42,270 nt of DNA. Origin: an uncultured Kiritimatiellota bacterium (GTDB lineage Bacteria > Verrucomicrobiota > Kiritimatiellia > RFP12 > UBA1067). The position numbers and the translations under genes were made by a program. The notes below the pieces were generated by a model, which was not told the origin of the DNA, did no database searches, and was given only the letters and a program-made list of their open reading frames with translations. The DNA lies in contig CAKTZA010000031.1 in the NCBI GenBank assembly GCA_934635045.1, positions 1 through 42,270 on the forward strand, given 5' to 3'. Shown one piece after another: positions 1-7,013 of the stretch; position 1 is the first letter of the stretch, and each line of letters opens with the position of its first letter.

Positions 1-22
1 ACGGCAAAATCGATGAAAACCG

Positions 23-36
23 CGCGAGGCCTCGCG
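23..36. other. 14-bp perfect palindrome upstream of ftsA
   Basis: The sequence CGCGAGGCCTCGCG is a perfect inverted repeat in the leading 100 bases, which hold no gene. It has no T-run, so it is a weak candidate for the terminator of a gene outside the window, or simply G+C-rich symmetry. Confidence 0.3.
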
Positions 37-87
37 AGGGTTCGGTAGCCATTTCCAAAACCGGGGATAATCCAGTTCCGCACGCCA

Positions 88-116
88 TTGCAGACAACGG
101 GCCGATTTGCTATACT
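88..116 (+). promoter_or_regulatory. extended -10 promoter of ftsA operon
   Basis: An extended -10 (TGC then TATACT at 111-116) lies 17 bases after a weak -35 (TTGCAG, 88-93). The same TGnTATAMT form recurs upstream of mfd, gyrA, the nitroreductase, nadB, the toxin-antitoxin pair, the DUF975 gene and the 42.1 kb operon, which supports it being the housekeeping promoter type here. The first ATG lies only 7 bases after the -10. Confidence 0.7.
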
Positions 117-123
117 GGCACCC

Positions 124-156
124 ATGCGAACGATTCTCGTTATTCTTCAGACATGA
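124..156 (+). CDS. 10-residue leader ORF coupled to ftsA
   Basis: A complete mini-ORF (MRTILVILQT) starts 7 bases after the ftsA -10 box, so its ATG would sit at or within a base or two of the transcript 5' end. Its TGA stop (154-156) overlaps the ftsA ATG (153-155) as ATGA. No Shine-Dalgarno sequence is visible before ftsA, so ribosomes that read this leaderless ORF and re-initiate could be the main way ftsA is translated. It may be chance; ribosome profiling would decide. Confidence 0.45.
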   Translation: MRTILVILQT

Positions 157-1358
157 GCAACTTCCACGCCGCACTCGAAATCGGCACGACGCGCACCGTC
201 CTCGCCATCGGCGAGGTCGACGCGAACGGCCGTCTCCGCATCATCAGCCACGCCGAGATCCCCTCGACCGGCGTCCGCAAGAGCCAGATCCTCGACATCC
301 GGCAGGCGACCCAGTCGATCCGCTCGGTCCTCCAGCAGACGGAACGCCAGCAGGAGGCCTCCGGCGACCGCATCACGCTCGGCAACGCCTTCCTCGTCGT
401 CTCCGGCCAGTCCATCAAGGCCGACCCCTTCTCCGCCTCGACGCAGGTCGAGGGCAGCAAGGTCGGCGCGGACGAGATCGACGCCGTGCAGCGCGCCGCG
501 CACGCGATGACGCTGCCGCGCGACCGCGAGCTCCTCGACATCGTCGACCAGGACTACGTGCTTGACCGCCTCGGCGGCATCGCCTCGCCGCGCGGCATGT
601 CCGGGCGCGTCCTCAGCCTCAACACGCTGCAGATCCACGCCGACCGCAACCGCATCCAGGACGCGCGCACCGCCTCGGAGGCCGCCCACCTGGAGATCCG
701 CGACCCGCTCTACGCCGTCACGTGCGCGGCCGACGCGGTGCTGGAGGACCACGAGCGCAAGAACGGCGTCCTCGTCCTCGACCTCGGCGGCGGCTCGACG
801 GGCTACGCCGTCTATGCCGACGGCTACGCCGTGTCGACCGGCGTCTTCGGCGTCGGCGGCGACCACGTGACGAGCGACATCGCACAGGCCTTCCAGACGA
901 CGAACGCGCAGGCCGAGGGCCTCAAGAAGGAGGAGGCGAGCGCGCGCATCTCTTCGGCGGAGGGCGACTCCGCGCGCGTCCGCGTCGAGCGCGGCGAGAA
1001 CACGCTCATGGACAACCGCACGATCTCGCGCCGCGCGCTCGACACCGTCGTCAACGCGCGGCTCCTGGAGCTCTTCACGATGATCCGCGAGACGCTGGAG
1101 GAGCAGGATCTCCTGCACCGCCTCCACGCGGGCGTCGTCCTGACGGGCGGCGGCGCGCAGATGCGCGACGTCGAGGCGCTGGCCGAGCAGGTCCTCGGCA
1201 CGTCCGTGCGCCTCGGCCGCCCCATCCACGTCGACGGGCTCGACGACGCGCCCTTCCCGCCGGCGTTCGCCGCCGTCGCCGGCGCCCTTCTCTACGCCCA
1301 CCGCAACTACGAGGAGAAGTCCATTCTCGACGGGCTTCTCGGGAGGTTCTTCAAATGA
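153..1358 (+). CDS. ftsA: cell division protein FtsA
   Basis: FtsA is an actin-like ATPase that tethers FtsZ to the inner face of the cytoplasmic membrane and recruits later divisome proteins. The 401-residue product has the family architecture: an N-terminal phosphate loop (ALEIGTTRTVLAIGEV, near residue 7), a second phosphate-binding segment (LDLGGGSTGYAVY, from about residue 209) and the adenosine loop (VVLTGGGAQM). It ends in an amphipathic helix (SILDGLLGRFFK) fit to be the membrane-targeting sequence. The start is at 153 because it aligns with the family N-terminus; no ribosome site is visible and the ORF overlaps the leader ORF stop. The stop overlaps the ftsZ start (ATGA), so the two are translationally coupled. 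The ftsQ/ddl genes commonly found upstream are absent; the promoter lies directly before it. Confidence 0.93.
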   Translation: MSNFHAALEIGTTRTVLAIGEVDANGRLRIISHAEIPSTGVRKSQILDIRQATQSIRSVLQQTERQQEASGDRITLGNAFLVVSGQSIKADPFSASTQVEGSKVGADEIDAVQRAAHAMTLPRDRELLDIVDQDYVLDRLGGIASPRGMSGRVLSLNTLQIHADRNRIQDARTASEAAHLEIRDPLYAVTCAADAVLEDHERKNGVLVLDLGGGSTGYAVYADGYAVSTGVFGVGGDHVTSDIAQAFQTTNAQAEGLKKEEASARISSAEGDSARVRVERGENTLMDNRTISRRALDTVVNARLLELFTMIRETLEEQDLLHRLHAGVVLTGGGAQMRDVEALAEQVLGTSVRLGRPIHVDGLDDAPFPPAFAAVAGALLYAHRNYEEKSILDGLLGRFFK

Positions 1359-2452
1359 GCGAGCGTTCGCCCCTTCTCCTCATCGGCGTCGGCACGGCCG
1401 GCTGCTCCATCGCGCGCGGCGTGAGCCGCGCCTACGGCGACGCCCTGCGGTTCGTCCTCGCGGACACGGACGCGACGACGGGCGAGAGCGGCGGCGCCTT
1501 CGCGCTCCTCGGCGGCGAACGCCTCGCCGGACGCGGCGCCGGCGGCGACCTCGTCGCGGGCCGCCTCGCGGCCGAAGGCTCCGTCCGCACGCTCGACGAG
1601 CACCTGGAGGACGTGCGCCTCGCCGTGCTCGTCACCGCCCTCGGCGGCGGCACCGGCGGCGGCGCGACGCTGGAGATCGCCAAGCACCTCTCGGAACGCG
1701 GCGTGCCGACCATCGTCTTCGCGACGACCCCCTTCACCTTCGAGGGCGAGGACCGCCAGCGCAACGCGCGCGGCGTCATGTCGATGATCGAGGACGCCGC
1801 GAACGCGACGTTCTTCCTGCCGCTCGACAAGCTCATCGCCGAGACGGACAACATGGACGAGGCGATGCGCCGCGCCGTCGACACGGTCGCGAGCGGCGTG
1901 ACGCTCTTCTGGCGGCTCGTCGAGAAGCCCGGCTACATCCGCCTCGACGTCGAGCGCCTCCGCCACCTGCTCGCGAACGCCGGACGCGGACGCTTCGCGA
2001 CCGTGACCGTGCAGGGCCCCGGCCGTGCGGCGGAGGCCGTCGACCGGCTCATCCGCTCGGACCTGCTCGCCGCCTCCTCCGGCCCCGTCGCCGCGACGGT
2101 CTGCGGCGTGCTCGCGGGCAACGACCTGCTGCTGAGCGAGGTCGGCCGCATCGCCGACGGGCTGCGCGAGGCGTTCGGCGGGCTCTCCTTCAACCTCGCG
2201 ACCGTCAACGACGAGGAGACGTTCTCCGGGCGGCTCTCCGTCGTCGTCCTCCTGTTCGAGGCCTCCGCGCGCAAGGCCGCCGAGACGCCCGCCGTCGGCG
2301 GCGTCATGAGCGCGCGCCGCCGCCGCAAGGGCCCGCTCAGCACGGGGCCCGTCGGGCGCGGACGCTTCAAGAACGCCGAGCCGACCATCTGGCACGACGA
2401 GGATCTCGACGTGCCGACCTTCATCCGAAAGGGCCTGAGCCTTGATTTCTGA
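1355..2452 (+). CDS. ftsZ: divergent cell division GTPase FtsZ
   Basis: FtsZ polymerises into the cytokinetic ring in a GTP-dependent way. This 365-residue protein has the N-terminal glycine loop in divergent form (LLLIGVGTAGCSIARG), the tubulin signature as LGGGTGGGATLEIA (residues 96-109; the usual form is GGGTGTG), the following TPFTFEG strand, and a clear C-terminal FtsA-binding peptide (DEDLDVPTFIRKG). The T7 loop, which completes the GTPase site of the neighbouring subunit, reads GYIRLDVERLRHLL. The first catalytic Asp (D198) is kept, but the Asn and second Asp of the usual NxDxxD pattern are Arg (R196, R201). It may therefore hydrolyse GTP slowly or differently. The gene overlaps ftsA by 4 bases and mutL by 11. 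Family assignment is secure; activity is open. Confidence 0.9.
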   Translation: MSERSPLLLIGVGTAGCSIARGVSRAYGDALRFVLADTDATTGESGGAFALLGGERLAGRGAGGDLVAGRLAAEGSVRTLDEHLEDVRLAVLVTALGGGTGGGATLEIAKHLSERGVPTIVFATTPFTFEGEDRQRNARGVMSMIEDAANATFFLPLDKLIAETDNMDEAMRRAVDTVASGVTLFWRLVEKPGYIRLDVERLRHLLANAGRGRFATVTVQGPGRAAEAVDRLIRSDLLAASSGPVAATVCGVLAGNDLLLSEVGRIADGLREAFGGLSFNLATVNDEETFSGRLSVVVLLFEASARKAAETPAVGGVMSARRRRKGPLSTGPVGRGRFKNAEPTIWHDEDLDVPTFIRKGLSLDF

Positions 2453-4391
2453 CCGTGACGGGCACGTGCGGGTCCTGCCGCTCCACGTGGCGAACAAGAT
2501 CGCGGCGGGCGAGGTCATCGAACGCCCCGCGAGCGTCGTCAAGGAGCTCGTCGAGAACGCCCTCGACGCGGGCTCGACGCGCATCGCCATCACGATCACG
2601 CAGGGCGGGCGCAAGCTCGTCGCCGTGCAGGACGACGGCTGCGGCATGACGAAGGACGACGCGCTCCTCTCGCTGGAGCGACAGGCGACGTCGAAGATCC
2701 GCGACGTCGACGACATCGAGCAGATCGACACGCTCGGCTTCCGGGGCGAGGCGATCCCCTCCATCGCATCCGTCTCGCGCTTCTCAATCACGACCCGCCG
2801 CGCCGACTCGGACGAGGGGACGTTCCTCCAGGTCAACGCGGGCACGCTCGCGGAGGTGCGCGCGGCGGGCTGTCCGCCCGGCACGCGCGTCGAGGTGCGC
2901 GACCTCTTCTGCAACGTCCCCGCGCGGCGCAAGTTCCTCCGCGCCTACGCGACCGAGGAGAACCACGTCAAGACGATCTTCACGACGCACGCCCTCGCAC
3001 ACCCAAGCGTCGGCTTCTCGCTCACGATCGACGGACGCGAACTCTACCGCCTCGCGCCGGCGACGACCGTGCGCGAGCGCGTCCGCGACCTCTTCGGCGA
3101 CGACTTCCTCGCGCAAATGCTGACGCTCGGCGCGACGGACGCAGAACCGCGTTCCGTCCGCGAGACGTCCGTCCTCGTGTCCGGGCTTCTCGAACGGCCG
3201 AACCTCTCGACGCCGACGCGCCGCGACCAGTACGTCTTCGTGAACGGACGCCCCGCGACGGCGGCCTCGGTCGCCTACGCGCTGCGCGAAGCGTATCCGC
3301 GCCGCGCCGGCGAGGCACGTCCGGCAGCGATCCTCTTCATCGACGTGCCGCCCGGACAGGTCGACGTCAACGTGCACCCGACGAAGCGCGAGGTGCGCTT
3401 CCGCGACAACCTCGCCGTCAAGCGCGCCATCGAGGACGCCGTCACCGCCGCGCTCGGCGGCGGGGCGGGCGCGGCCGCCGCTGACGCCGAAGCGACGCGA
3501 GAGACGCGAGAAGCGACAGGAGAGACGCGAGAGACGAGCGAGACGAGAGGCGAAGCAGCCCCTCACGTCTCTCACGTCGCTCCTGTCCCTTCGCCTCAAG
3601 TCACTCTTGTCTCTCCCGTCTCTTCGCCTCAAGCCCCTCTCGCCCCTCTTGTCCCTCCCGTCAACCCCTACCCCTCCCTCGCCTCCAGTCCCTCGCGCCC
3701 CTCAAGTCTCTCCTGTCAGCCCCCGCCCTTCGCGCCCCTTCCCACGCCGGCGCCGGTCCAGAACGAGATCGCCTTCGCCGTCGAGCCCGGCTCGACGCGA
3801 TCGAAGCCCTGGCAGTGGTTCAAGTTCCTCGCGCAGGCCGCCTCCGGCTACCTGCTCATCGAGACGGACGCCGGCATCGTGACGATCAACCCGCAGGCCG
3901 CGCGCGAGCGCATCGCCTACGAGAAGCTGCTGAACGCCGCGTCGGCGGACAAGGCCGGGCGGGCGTCGCAGGCCCTGCTCATCCCGGAGACGGTGAAGCT
4001 CAACCCCGTCGACGCCGCGCGCATCGCCGCGTCGCTGGAGACGATTGCGCGCATGGGCTTCCAGGTCGAGCCGTTCGGCACGGACACCTTCAAGATCGAC
4101 GCCGTGCCGCAGCTCATCGGCTCGCTCGCCCCGGCGACGGTGCTCGCGACCATCGCCCGCGACCTCGCCGAGGGCGGCTCGCGCCGGAGCGGCGAGCGCT
4201 GGCGCGACGAGCGCATCGCGAAGTCGATCGCGAAGTCGTTCGCCGGCGCGTCGCGCGCCCTCACGAAAGAAGGCGCGGAATCCCTCGTCGAGGAACTCTG
4301 CGCCTGTCGCATGCCCTACGTCTGCCCGCGCGGCAAGCCCGTGATGATCTTCACCTCGACGCGCGAGCTCGACCGCAAGTTCGACCGTTAG
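2442..4391 (+). CDS. mutL: DNA mismatch repair protein MutL
   Basis: MutL couples MutS mismatch recognition to strand incision or UvrD loading. The TTG start at 2442 lies inside the ftsZ 3' end, about 8 bases after AAAGGG; GTG 2466 is an alternative. The N-terminal GHKL ATPase is complete: ELVENALDAG, DDGCGM, TLGFRGEAIPS, then the transducer domain (NGRPATAASVAYAL). A linker from about residue 350 to 430 is made of repeats rich in Glu-Thr-Arg and then Pro-Ser. The C-terminal dimerisation domain follows. Its endonuclease motif, normally DQHAxxER, reads NPQAARER (residues 483-490), and the CPHGRP metal motif reads CPRGKP (628-633). Metal-binding Asp and His are lost, so it is probably not a nuclease. 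At 649 residues it has normal family length. Confidence 0.93.
   Translation: MISDRDGHVRVLPLHVANKIAAGEVIERPASVVKELVENALDAGSTRIAITITQGGRKLVAVQDDGCGMTKDDALLSLERQATSKIRDVDDIEQIDTLGFRGEAIPSIASVSRFSITTRRADSDEGTFLQVNAGTLAEVRAAGCPPGTRVEVRDLFCNVPARRKFLRAYATEENHVKTIFTTHALAHPSVGFSLTIDGRELYRLAPATTVRERVRDLFGDDFLAQMLTLGATDAEPRSVRETSVLVSGLLERPNLSTPTRRDQYVFVNGRPATAASVAYALREAYPRRAGEARPAAILFIDVPPGQVDVNVHPTKREVRFRDNLAVKRAIEDAVTAALGGGAGAAAADAEATRETREATGETRETSETRGEAAPHVSHVAPVPSPQVTLVSPVSSPQAPLAPLVPPVNPYPSLASSPSRPSSLSCQPPPFAPLPTPAPVQNEIAFAVEPGSTRSKPWQWFKFLAQAASGYLLIETDAGIVTINPQAARERIAYEKLLNAASADKAGRASQALLIPETVKLNPVDAARIAASLETIARMGFQVEPFGTDTFKIDAVPQLIGSLAPATVLATIARDLAEGGSRRSGERWRDERIAKSIAKSFAGASRALTKEGAESLVEELCACRMPYVCPRGKPVMIFTSTRELDRKFDR
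3490..3735 (+). repeat. repeat-derived MutL linker (GAGACG/CGTCTC arms)
   Basis: The coding strand switches abruptly from a purine-rich arm built of GAGACGCGAGAGACG-like units (3490-3560) to a pyrimidine-rich arm of CTCACGTCTCTCACGTC-like units (3565-3725). The two arms are imperfect inverted repeats of each other. They stay in frame and encode the charged ETRETSETRGE segment and then the Pro/Ser/Val segment of MutL. This looks like repeat units accumulated in a tolerant linker. Confidence 0.65.
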
Positions 4392-4392
4392 T

Positions 4393-4410
4393 GCCCGTCT
4401 GACGACGGGC
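4393..4410. terminator. hairpin between mutL and cdsA
   Basis: A perfect 7-bp stem (GCCCGTC / GACGGGC) with a TGAC loop begins two bases after the mutL stop codon. There is no T-run on either side. It could stop transcription of ftsA-ftsZ-mutL, but without a U-tract this is only moderately likely. The rest of the 130-base gap holds a further 16-bp palindrome (4451-4466, CGCGCCGCGCGGCGCG) and no gene. Confidence 0.4.
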
Positions 4411-4521
4411 CGCCATCGAATTCAAAGACCTCATGCTGCGGGCTCTCCAACGCGCCGCGCGGCGCGATCTGGCGAATGCCCTTCATGCCTTGCCCTTTCC
4501 GACAGACGCCAGGCCCCTGCG

Positions 4522-5178
4522 TCAGATGAACGGCAGGAGGAGCGCGGGGGCGAGGAGGAGCGAGTCGAACATGTCGAGGAAGCCGCCGAGGCCCGCCGGC
4601 ATGAAGGTCGCCGAGTCCTTGACGCCGACCCAGCGCTTGAGCTTCGACTCGATCAGGTCGCCGAGCGTCCCGACAAGCGCGGCAGCGACGCCGAACGCCA
4701 GCGCCTTCGGCACGCCGAAGTGCGTGACCGGGAGAAACGCGCACGAGACGAGACACGAGCCGAAGACCGAGCCGAAGAGCCCTTCCCAGCTCTTGTTCGG
4801 CGAGACGGTCGGACAGAGCTTGTGCGTCCGTCCGCGCAGCTTCTGCGTCCCCATGCCGAACGCGAAGCCGCCCATGTCGGAGATCTTCACGATGGCGATT
4901 ACGTAGAGGAGCATCACGTTGCCGAATTTCTGGGCGATCAGCGGCAGAACCGAGAACGTGACGGCGAGCAGCAGGCCGAAGAGCACGGCCGCGCCAAAGG
5001 CCTTCGCCCGCTCCGTGCGCACCTTCCGCAGGAGCAGCAGCACAAGCTCCAGCCCGGCCAACGTCGCGAGGACAAGGCACACGGGACGGAAGCACGACAC
5101 GGGCGCAAACAGGATCGCGCACACGACAAGCGCCGCCGTCGTCAGCGCCGTCACGATTCGTCGAACAATCGAATTCAT
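4522..5178 (-). CDS. cdsA: phosphatidate cytidylyltransferase (CDP-diglyceride synthase)
   Basis: CdsA makes CDP-diacylglycerol from phosphatidic acid and CTP in the cytoplasmic membrane, the branch point of phospholipid synthesis. The 218-residue protein is almost all hydrophobic helices and ends with the family signature: IESKLKRWVGVKDSATFMP then AGLGGFLDMFDSLL. The SxLKRxxxxKD half is canonical; the PGHGG and LDRxDS parts read AGLGG and LDMFDS, so it is somewhat divergent. It lacks the first helices of the approximately 285-residue enterobacterial enzyme. It is the last gene of the five-gene minus-strand run, 25 bases after the kinase, with GGGAGA as ribosome site. Confidence 0.85.
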   Translation of the reverse strand: MNSIVRRIVTALTTAALVVCAILFAPVSCFRPVCLVLATLAGLELVLLLLRKVRTERAKAFGAAVLFGLLLAVTFSVLPLIAQKFGNVMLLYVIAIVKISDMGGFAFGMGTQKLRGRTHKLCPTVSPNKSWEGLFGSVFGSCLVSCAFLPVTHFGVPKALAFGVAAALVGTLGDLIESKLKRWVGVKDSATFMPAGLGGFLDMFDSLLLAPALLLPFI

Positions 5179-5203
5179 CTTTTCAAGTCTCCCTATAATG
5201 CGT

Positions 5204-6268
5204 TTACGAATTGCGCCAGGCGAGCGAGGCGTCGAGCTTCGTCGCCTCGTCCGCCTTCGAGGCGATGACGGGCTTCAGCGTCCGGCAGCCGATCTGCGCC
5301 AGCGCCGCCGAGAGGGCCGCGTACTGCGCCTCGTCCTCGTAGGTGCCGACGATCGCGCCGCCCGAGCCGGCGAACTTCGCGCTCGCGCCCGTCGTCCGCG
5401 CGACGTGCACCATGCGGCGGTTCTCCTCGGCGACGTTGAAGATGCGGTCGCGCAGGTCGAAGTTCGCGTTGACGAGCGCGGGAATCTTCGCGAAGTCCCC
5501 GGCGACGAGCGCATCGCGCCCCTGCTGGGCGATGTCCGCAAACTCCGACATCGCGCGCATCACGTCGCGGTCGCCGTCCCGGAAGCGGCGGCTCACGCGC
5601 CGGTGGGCCTTTCCGCTTTCCTCCGCCCGGCGCGGGTCGTAGGCGACATAGAGGTTCGGCACGCGCCCCGGATCGAGCGGCTCGTAGCGCCCGTGGCCCG
5701 TCGACTCGACGAGCGCGCGGTCGAAGTCCATGAACGTGAGGCCGTTGTAGATCTGCGCGACGCGGTCCTGAAGGCCGCACGCGATGCCCAGCTCGGACTT
5801 CTCCGCGTTCATGATGAGCGTCGGCTGCTCCTCCAGCGGAATCGAGACGTCGTAGAACTCCATCAGCGCCTTCAGCATCGCCGAGCAGATCGCGGACGAG
5901 CCGGAGAGTCCCACGAGGCGCGGGATGTTGATCTTGTACTCGGCCGTGAAGTTCACGTCCGCAATCTTCAGGCCGTGTTCCTCGCAGTACTCGAAGAAGA
6001 GCTTGGCGACGGCCTTCAGCATGCGGATGCCGCCGTAGTAGCCGTAGAGGCGGAGGTCACGCACGAGCTGCTGCGGCGAGTCGAACGTCGCGTCGTCGAC
6101 CTCGCCCGGCACGAAGCGGAGGCGCGAACTCTCCGTCAGCCGCAGGTCGACGCAGAACGCCGTGAACGAGAAGCTGATCGTCTTGCCGAAATAGCCGTCG
6201 GACGGATTGCCGAGCAGCCCCGCGCGCGCAAAACTCCGGGCGCGGATGACCTGAACCGTTTCTTTCAT
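5204..6268 (-). CDS. GHMP kinase, plant-type glucuronokinase-like
   Basis: A sugar 1-kinase of the GHMP superfamily. By recall it most resembles plant glucuronokinase, which makes glucuronate 1-phosphate from glucuronate and ATP. Supporting segments are RAGLLGNPSDGYFGKTIS (residues 15-32), the phosphate-binding loop PRLVGLSGSSAI (116-127), GLQDRVAQIYNG (165-176) and AKFAGSGGAIVG (297-308). The 354 residues match the plant enzyme's length. The ATG overlaps the stop of the sugar nucleotidyltransferase gene (ATGA), so the two are co-translated; kinase plus pyrophosphorylase together would convert a free sugar acid into a UDP-sugar. Galacturonokinase or another uronic or hexose kinase is possible. 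The family is sure; the substrate is inferred. Confidence 0.8.
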   Translation of the reverse strand: MKETVQVIRARSFARAGLLGNPSDGYFGKTISFSFTAFCVDLRLTESSRLRFVPGEVDDATFDSPQQLVRDLRLYGYYGGIRMLKAVAKLFFEYCEEHGLKIADVNFTAEYKINIPRLVGLSGSSAICSAMLKALMEFYDVSIPLEEQPTLIMNAEKSELGIACGLQDRVAQIYNGLTFMDFDRALVESTGHGRYEPLDPGRVPNLYVAYDPRRAEESGKAHRRVSRRFRDGDRDVMRAMSEFADIAQQGRDALVAGDFAKIPALVNANFDLRDRIFNVAEENRRMVHVARTTGASAKFAGSGGAIVGTYEDEAQYAALSAALAQIGCRTLKPVIASKADEATKLDASLAWRNS

Positions 6269-6996
6269 GCGTTTGCCCCCAGCGCCAGCAGCGCCTTGAG
6301 ATACCCCTGCGGATTGCCGATGTCCTGCCGCTGCCCCGGATACCGGTAGGGCAGCAGTTCACGACGGGCGACGAGGCGGCGGATGGCGTCCGTCAGCTGG
6401 ATCTCGCCGCCCTTGCCCGGCGTCTGCGTTTCCAAAAGCGAAAAGATCTCGACCGGCAGCAGGTAGCGGCCCGCAATCGCGAGATCGCTCGGCGCCTCCT
6501 CCGGTGCGGGCTTCTCCACCAAGTCGACGATGCGACCGCCCGCGACCTTCAGGATGCCGTAGCGCGAAATCCGCTCGCGCGGCACGCGCTCGCAGCCGAT
6601 GACGCCGCAGGTCCCATGCGTCTGCGCAAGGGCGACCATCTCCCGTGCGGCACAGCATCCCGCGACGAGCGCGTCGCCGAGAAGAATCAGCACCGGCGCC
6701 TCCGGTGAGGCTCCCGCCGCGACGAGCGGCGCGGCCTGAAGGACGGCGTGGCCGAGCCCCTTCTGCTCGTCCTGGTAGACGAAGCGAATCGACGGATCGC
6801 CCTTGAAATAGTCGCGGATCAGCTCCTTGCCGCGCGAAATGACGAGCACGATCTCGTCCGCCCCCGCCGCCTTCGCCTCGTCGACGATCCATTCGAGCGC
6901 GGGCTTCGCGCCGATCGGCAGCATCTCCTTGGGGACGACACGCGTCACCGGGAGGAATCGCGTGCCAAGGCCCGCCGCTGGTATGATTGCTTTCAT
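6265..6996 (-). CDS. galU: UTP-sugar-1-phosphate uridylyltransferase (GalU family)
   Basis: A nucleotidyltransferase that joins UTP and a sugar 1-phosphate to give UDP-sugar and pyrophosphate. GalU motifs are present: the nucleotide loop (AAGLGTRFLPVT, with Lys in VPKEMLP), KPALEWIVDEA, the metal Asp in LLGDAL, and VEKP. At 243 residues it is shorter than typical GalU (about 300). I place the start at ATG 6996 (MKAIIPAAG), which fits the family; a TTG at 7017 would add seven unconserved residues. It lies 17 bases after dus and overlaps the GHMP kinase. Next to a glucuronokinase-like gene its substrate may be glucuronate 1-phosphate rather than glucose 1-phosphate. Confidence 0.85.
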   Translation of the reverse strand: MKAIIPAAGLGTRFLPVTRVVPKEMLPIGAKPALEWIVDEAKAAGADEIVLVISRGKELIRDYFKGDPSIRFVYQDEQKGLGHAVLQAAPLVAAGASPEAPVLILLGDALVAGCCAAREMVALAQTHGTCGVIGCERVPRERISRYGILKVAGGRIVDLVEKPAPEEAPSDLAIAGRYLLPVEIFSLLETQTPGKGGEIQLTDAIRRLVARRELLPYRYPGQRQDIGNPQGYLKALLALGANA

Positions 6997-7013
6997 GAAG
7001 GAGTGGTATTTTA

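Noticed and set aside
4388..4521. Small minus-strand ORF tail between mutL and cdsA
   Set aside because: No start with a ribosome site and no recognisable product; the gap is better read as convergent gene ends with a hairpin.
4919..6349. A 476-codon plus-strand frame opposite the kinase
   Set aside because: The minus-strand kinase has clear motifs; the plus-strand product is low-complexity and Arg-rich.
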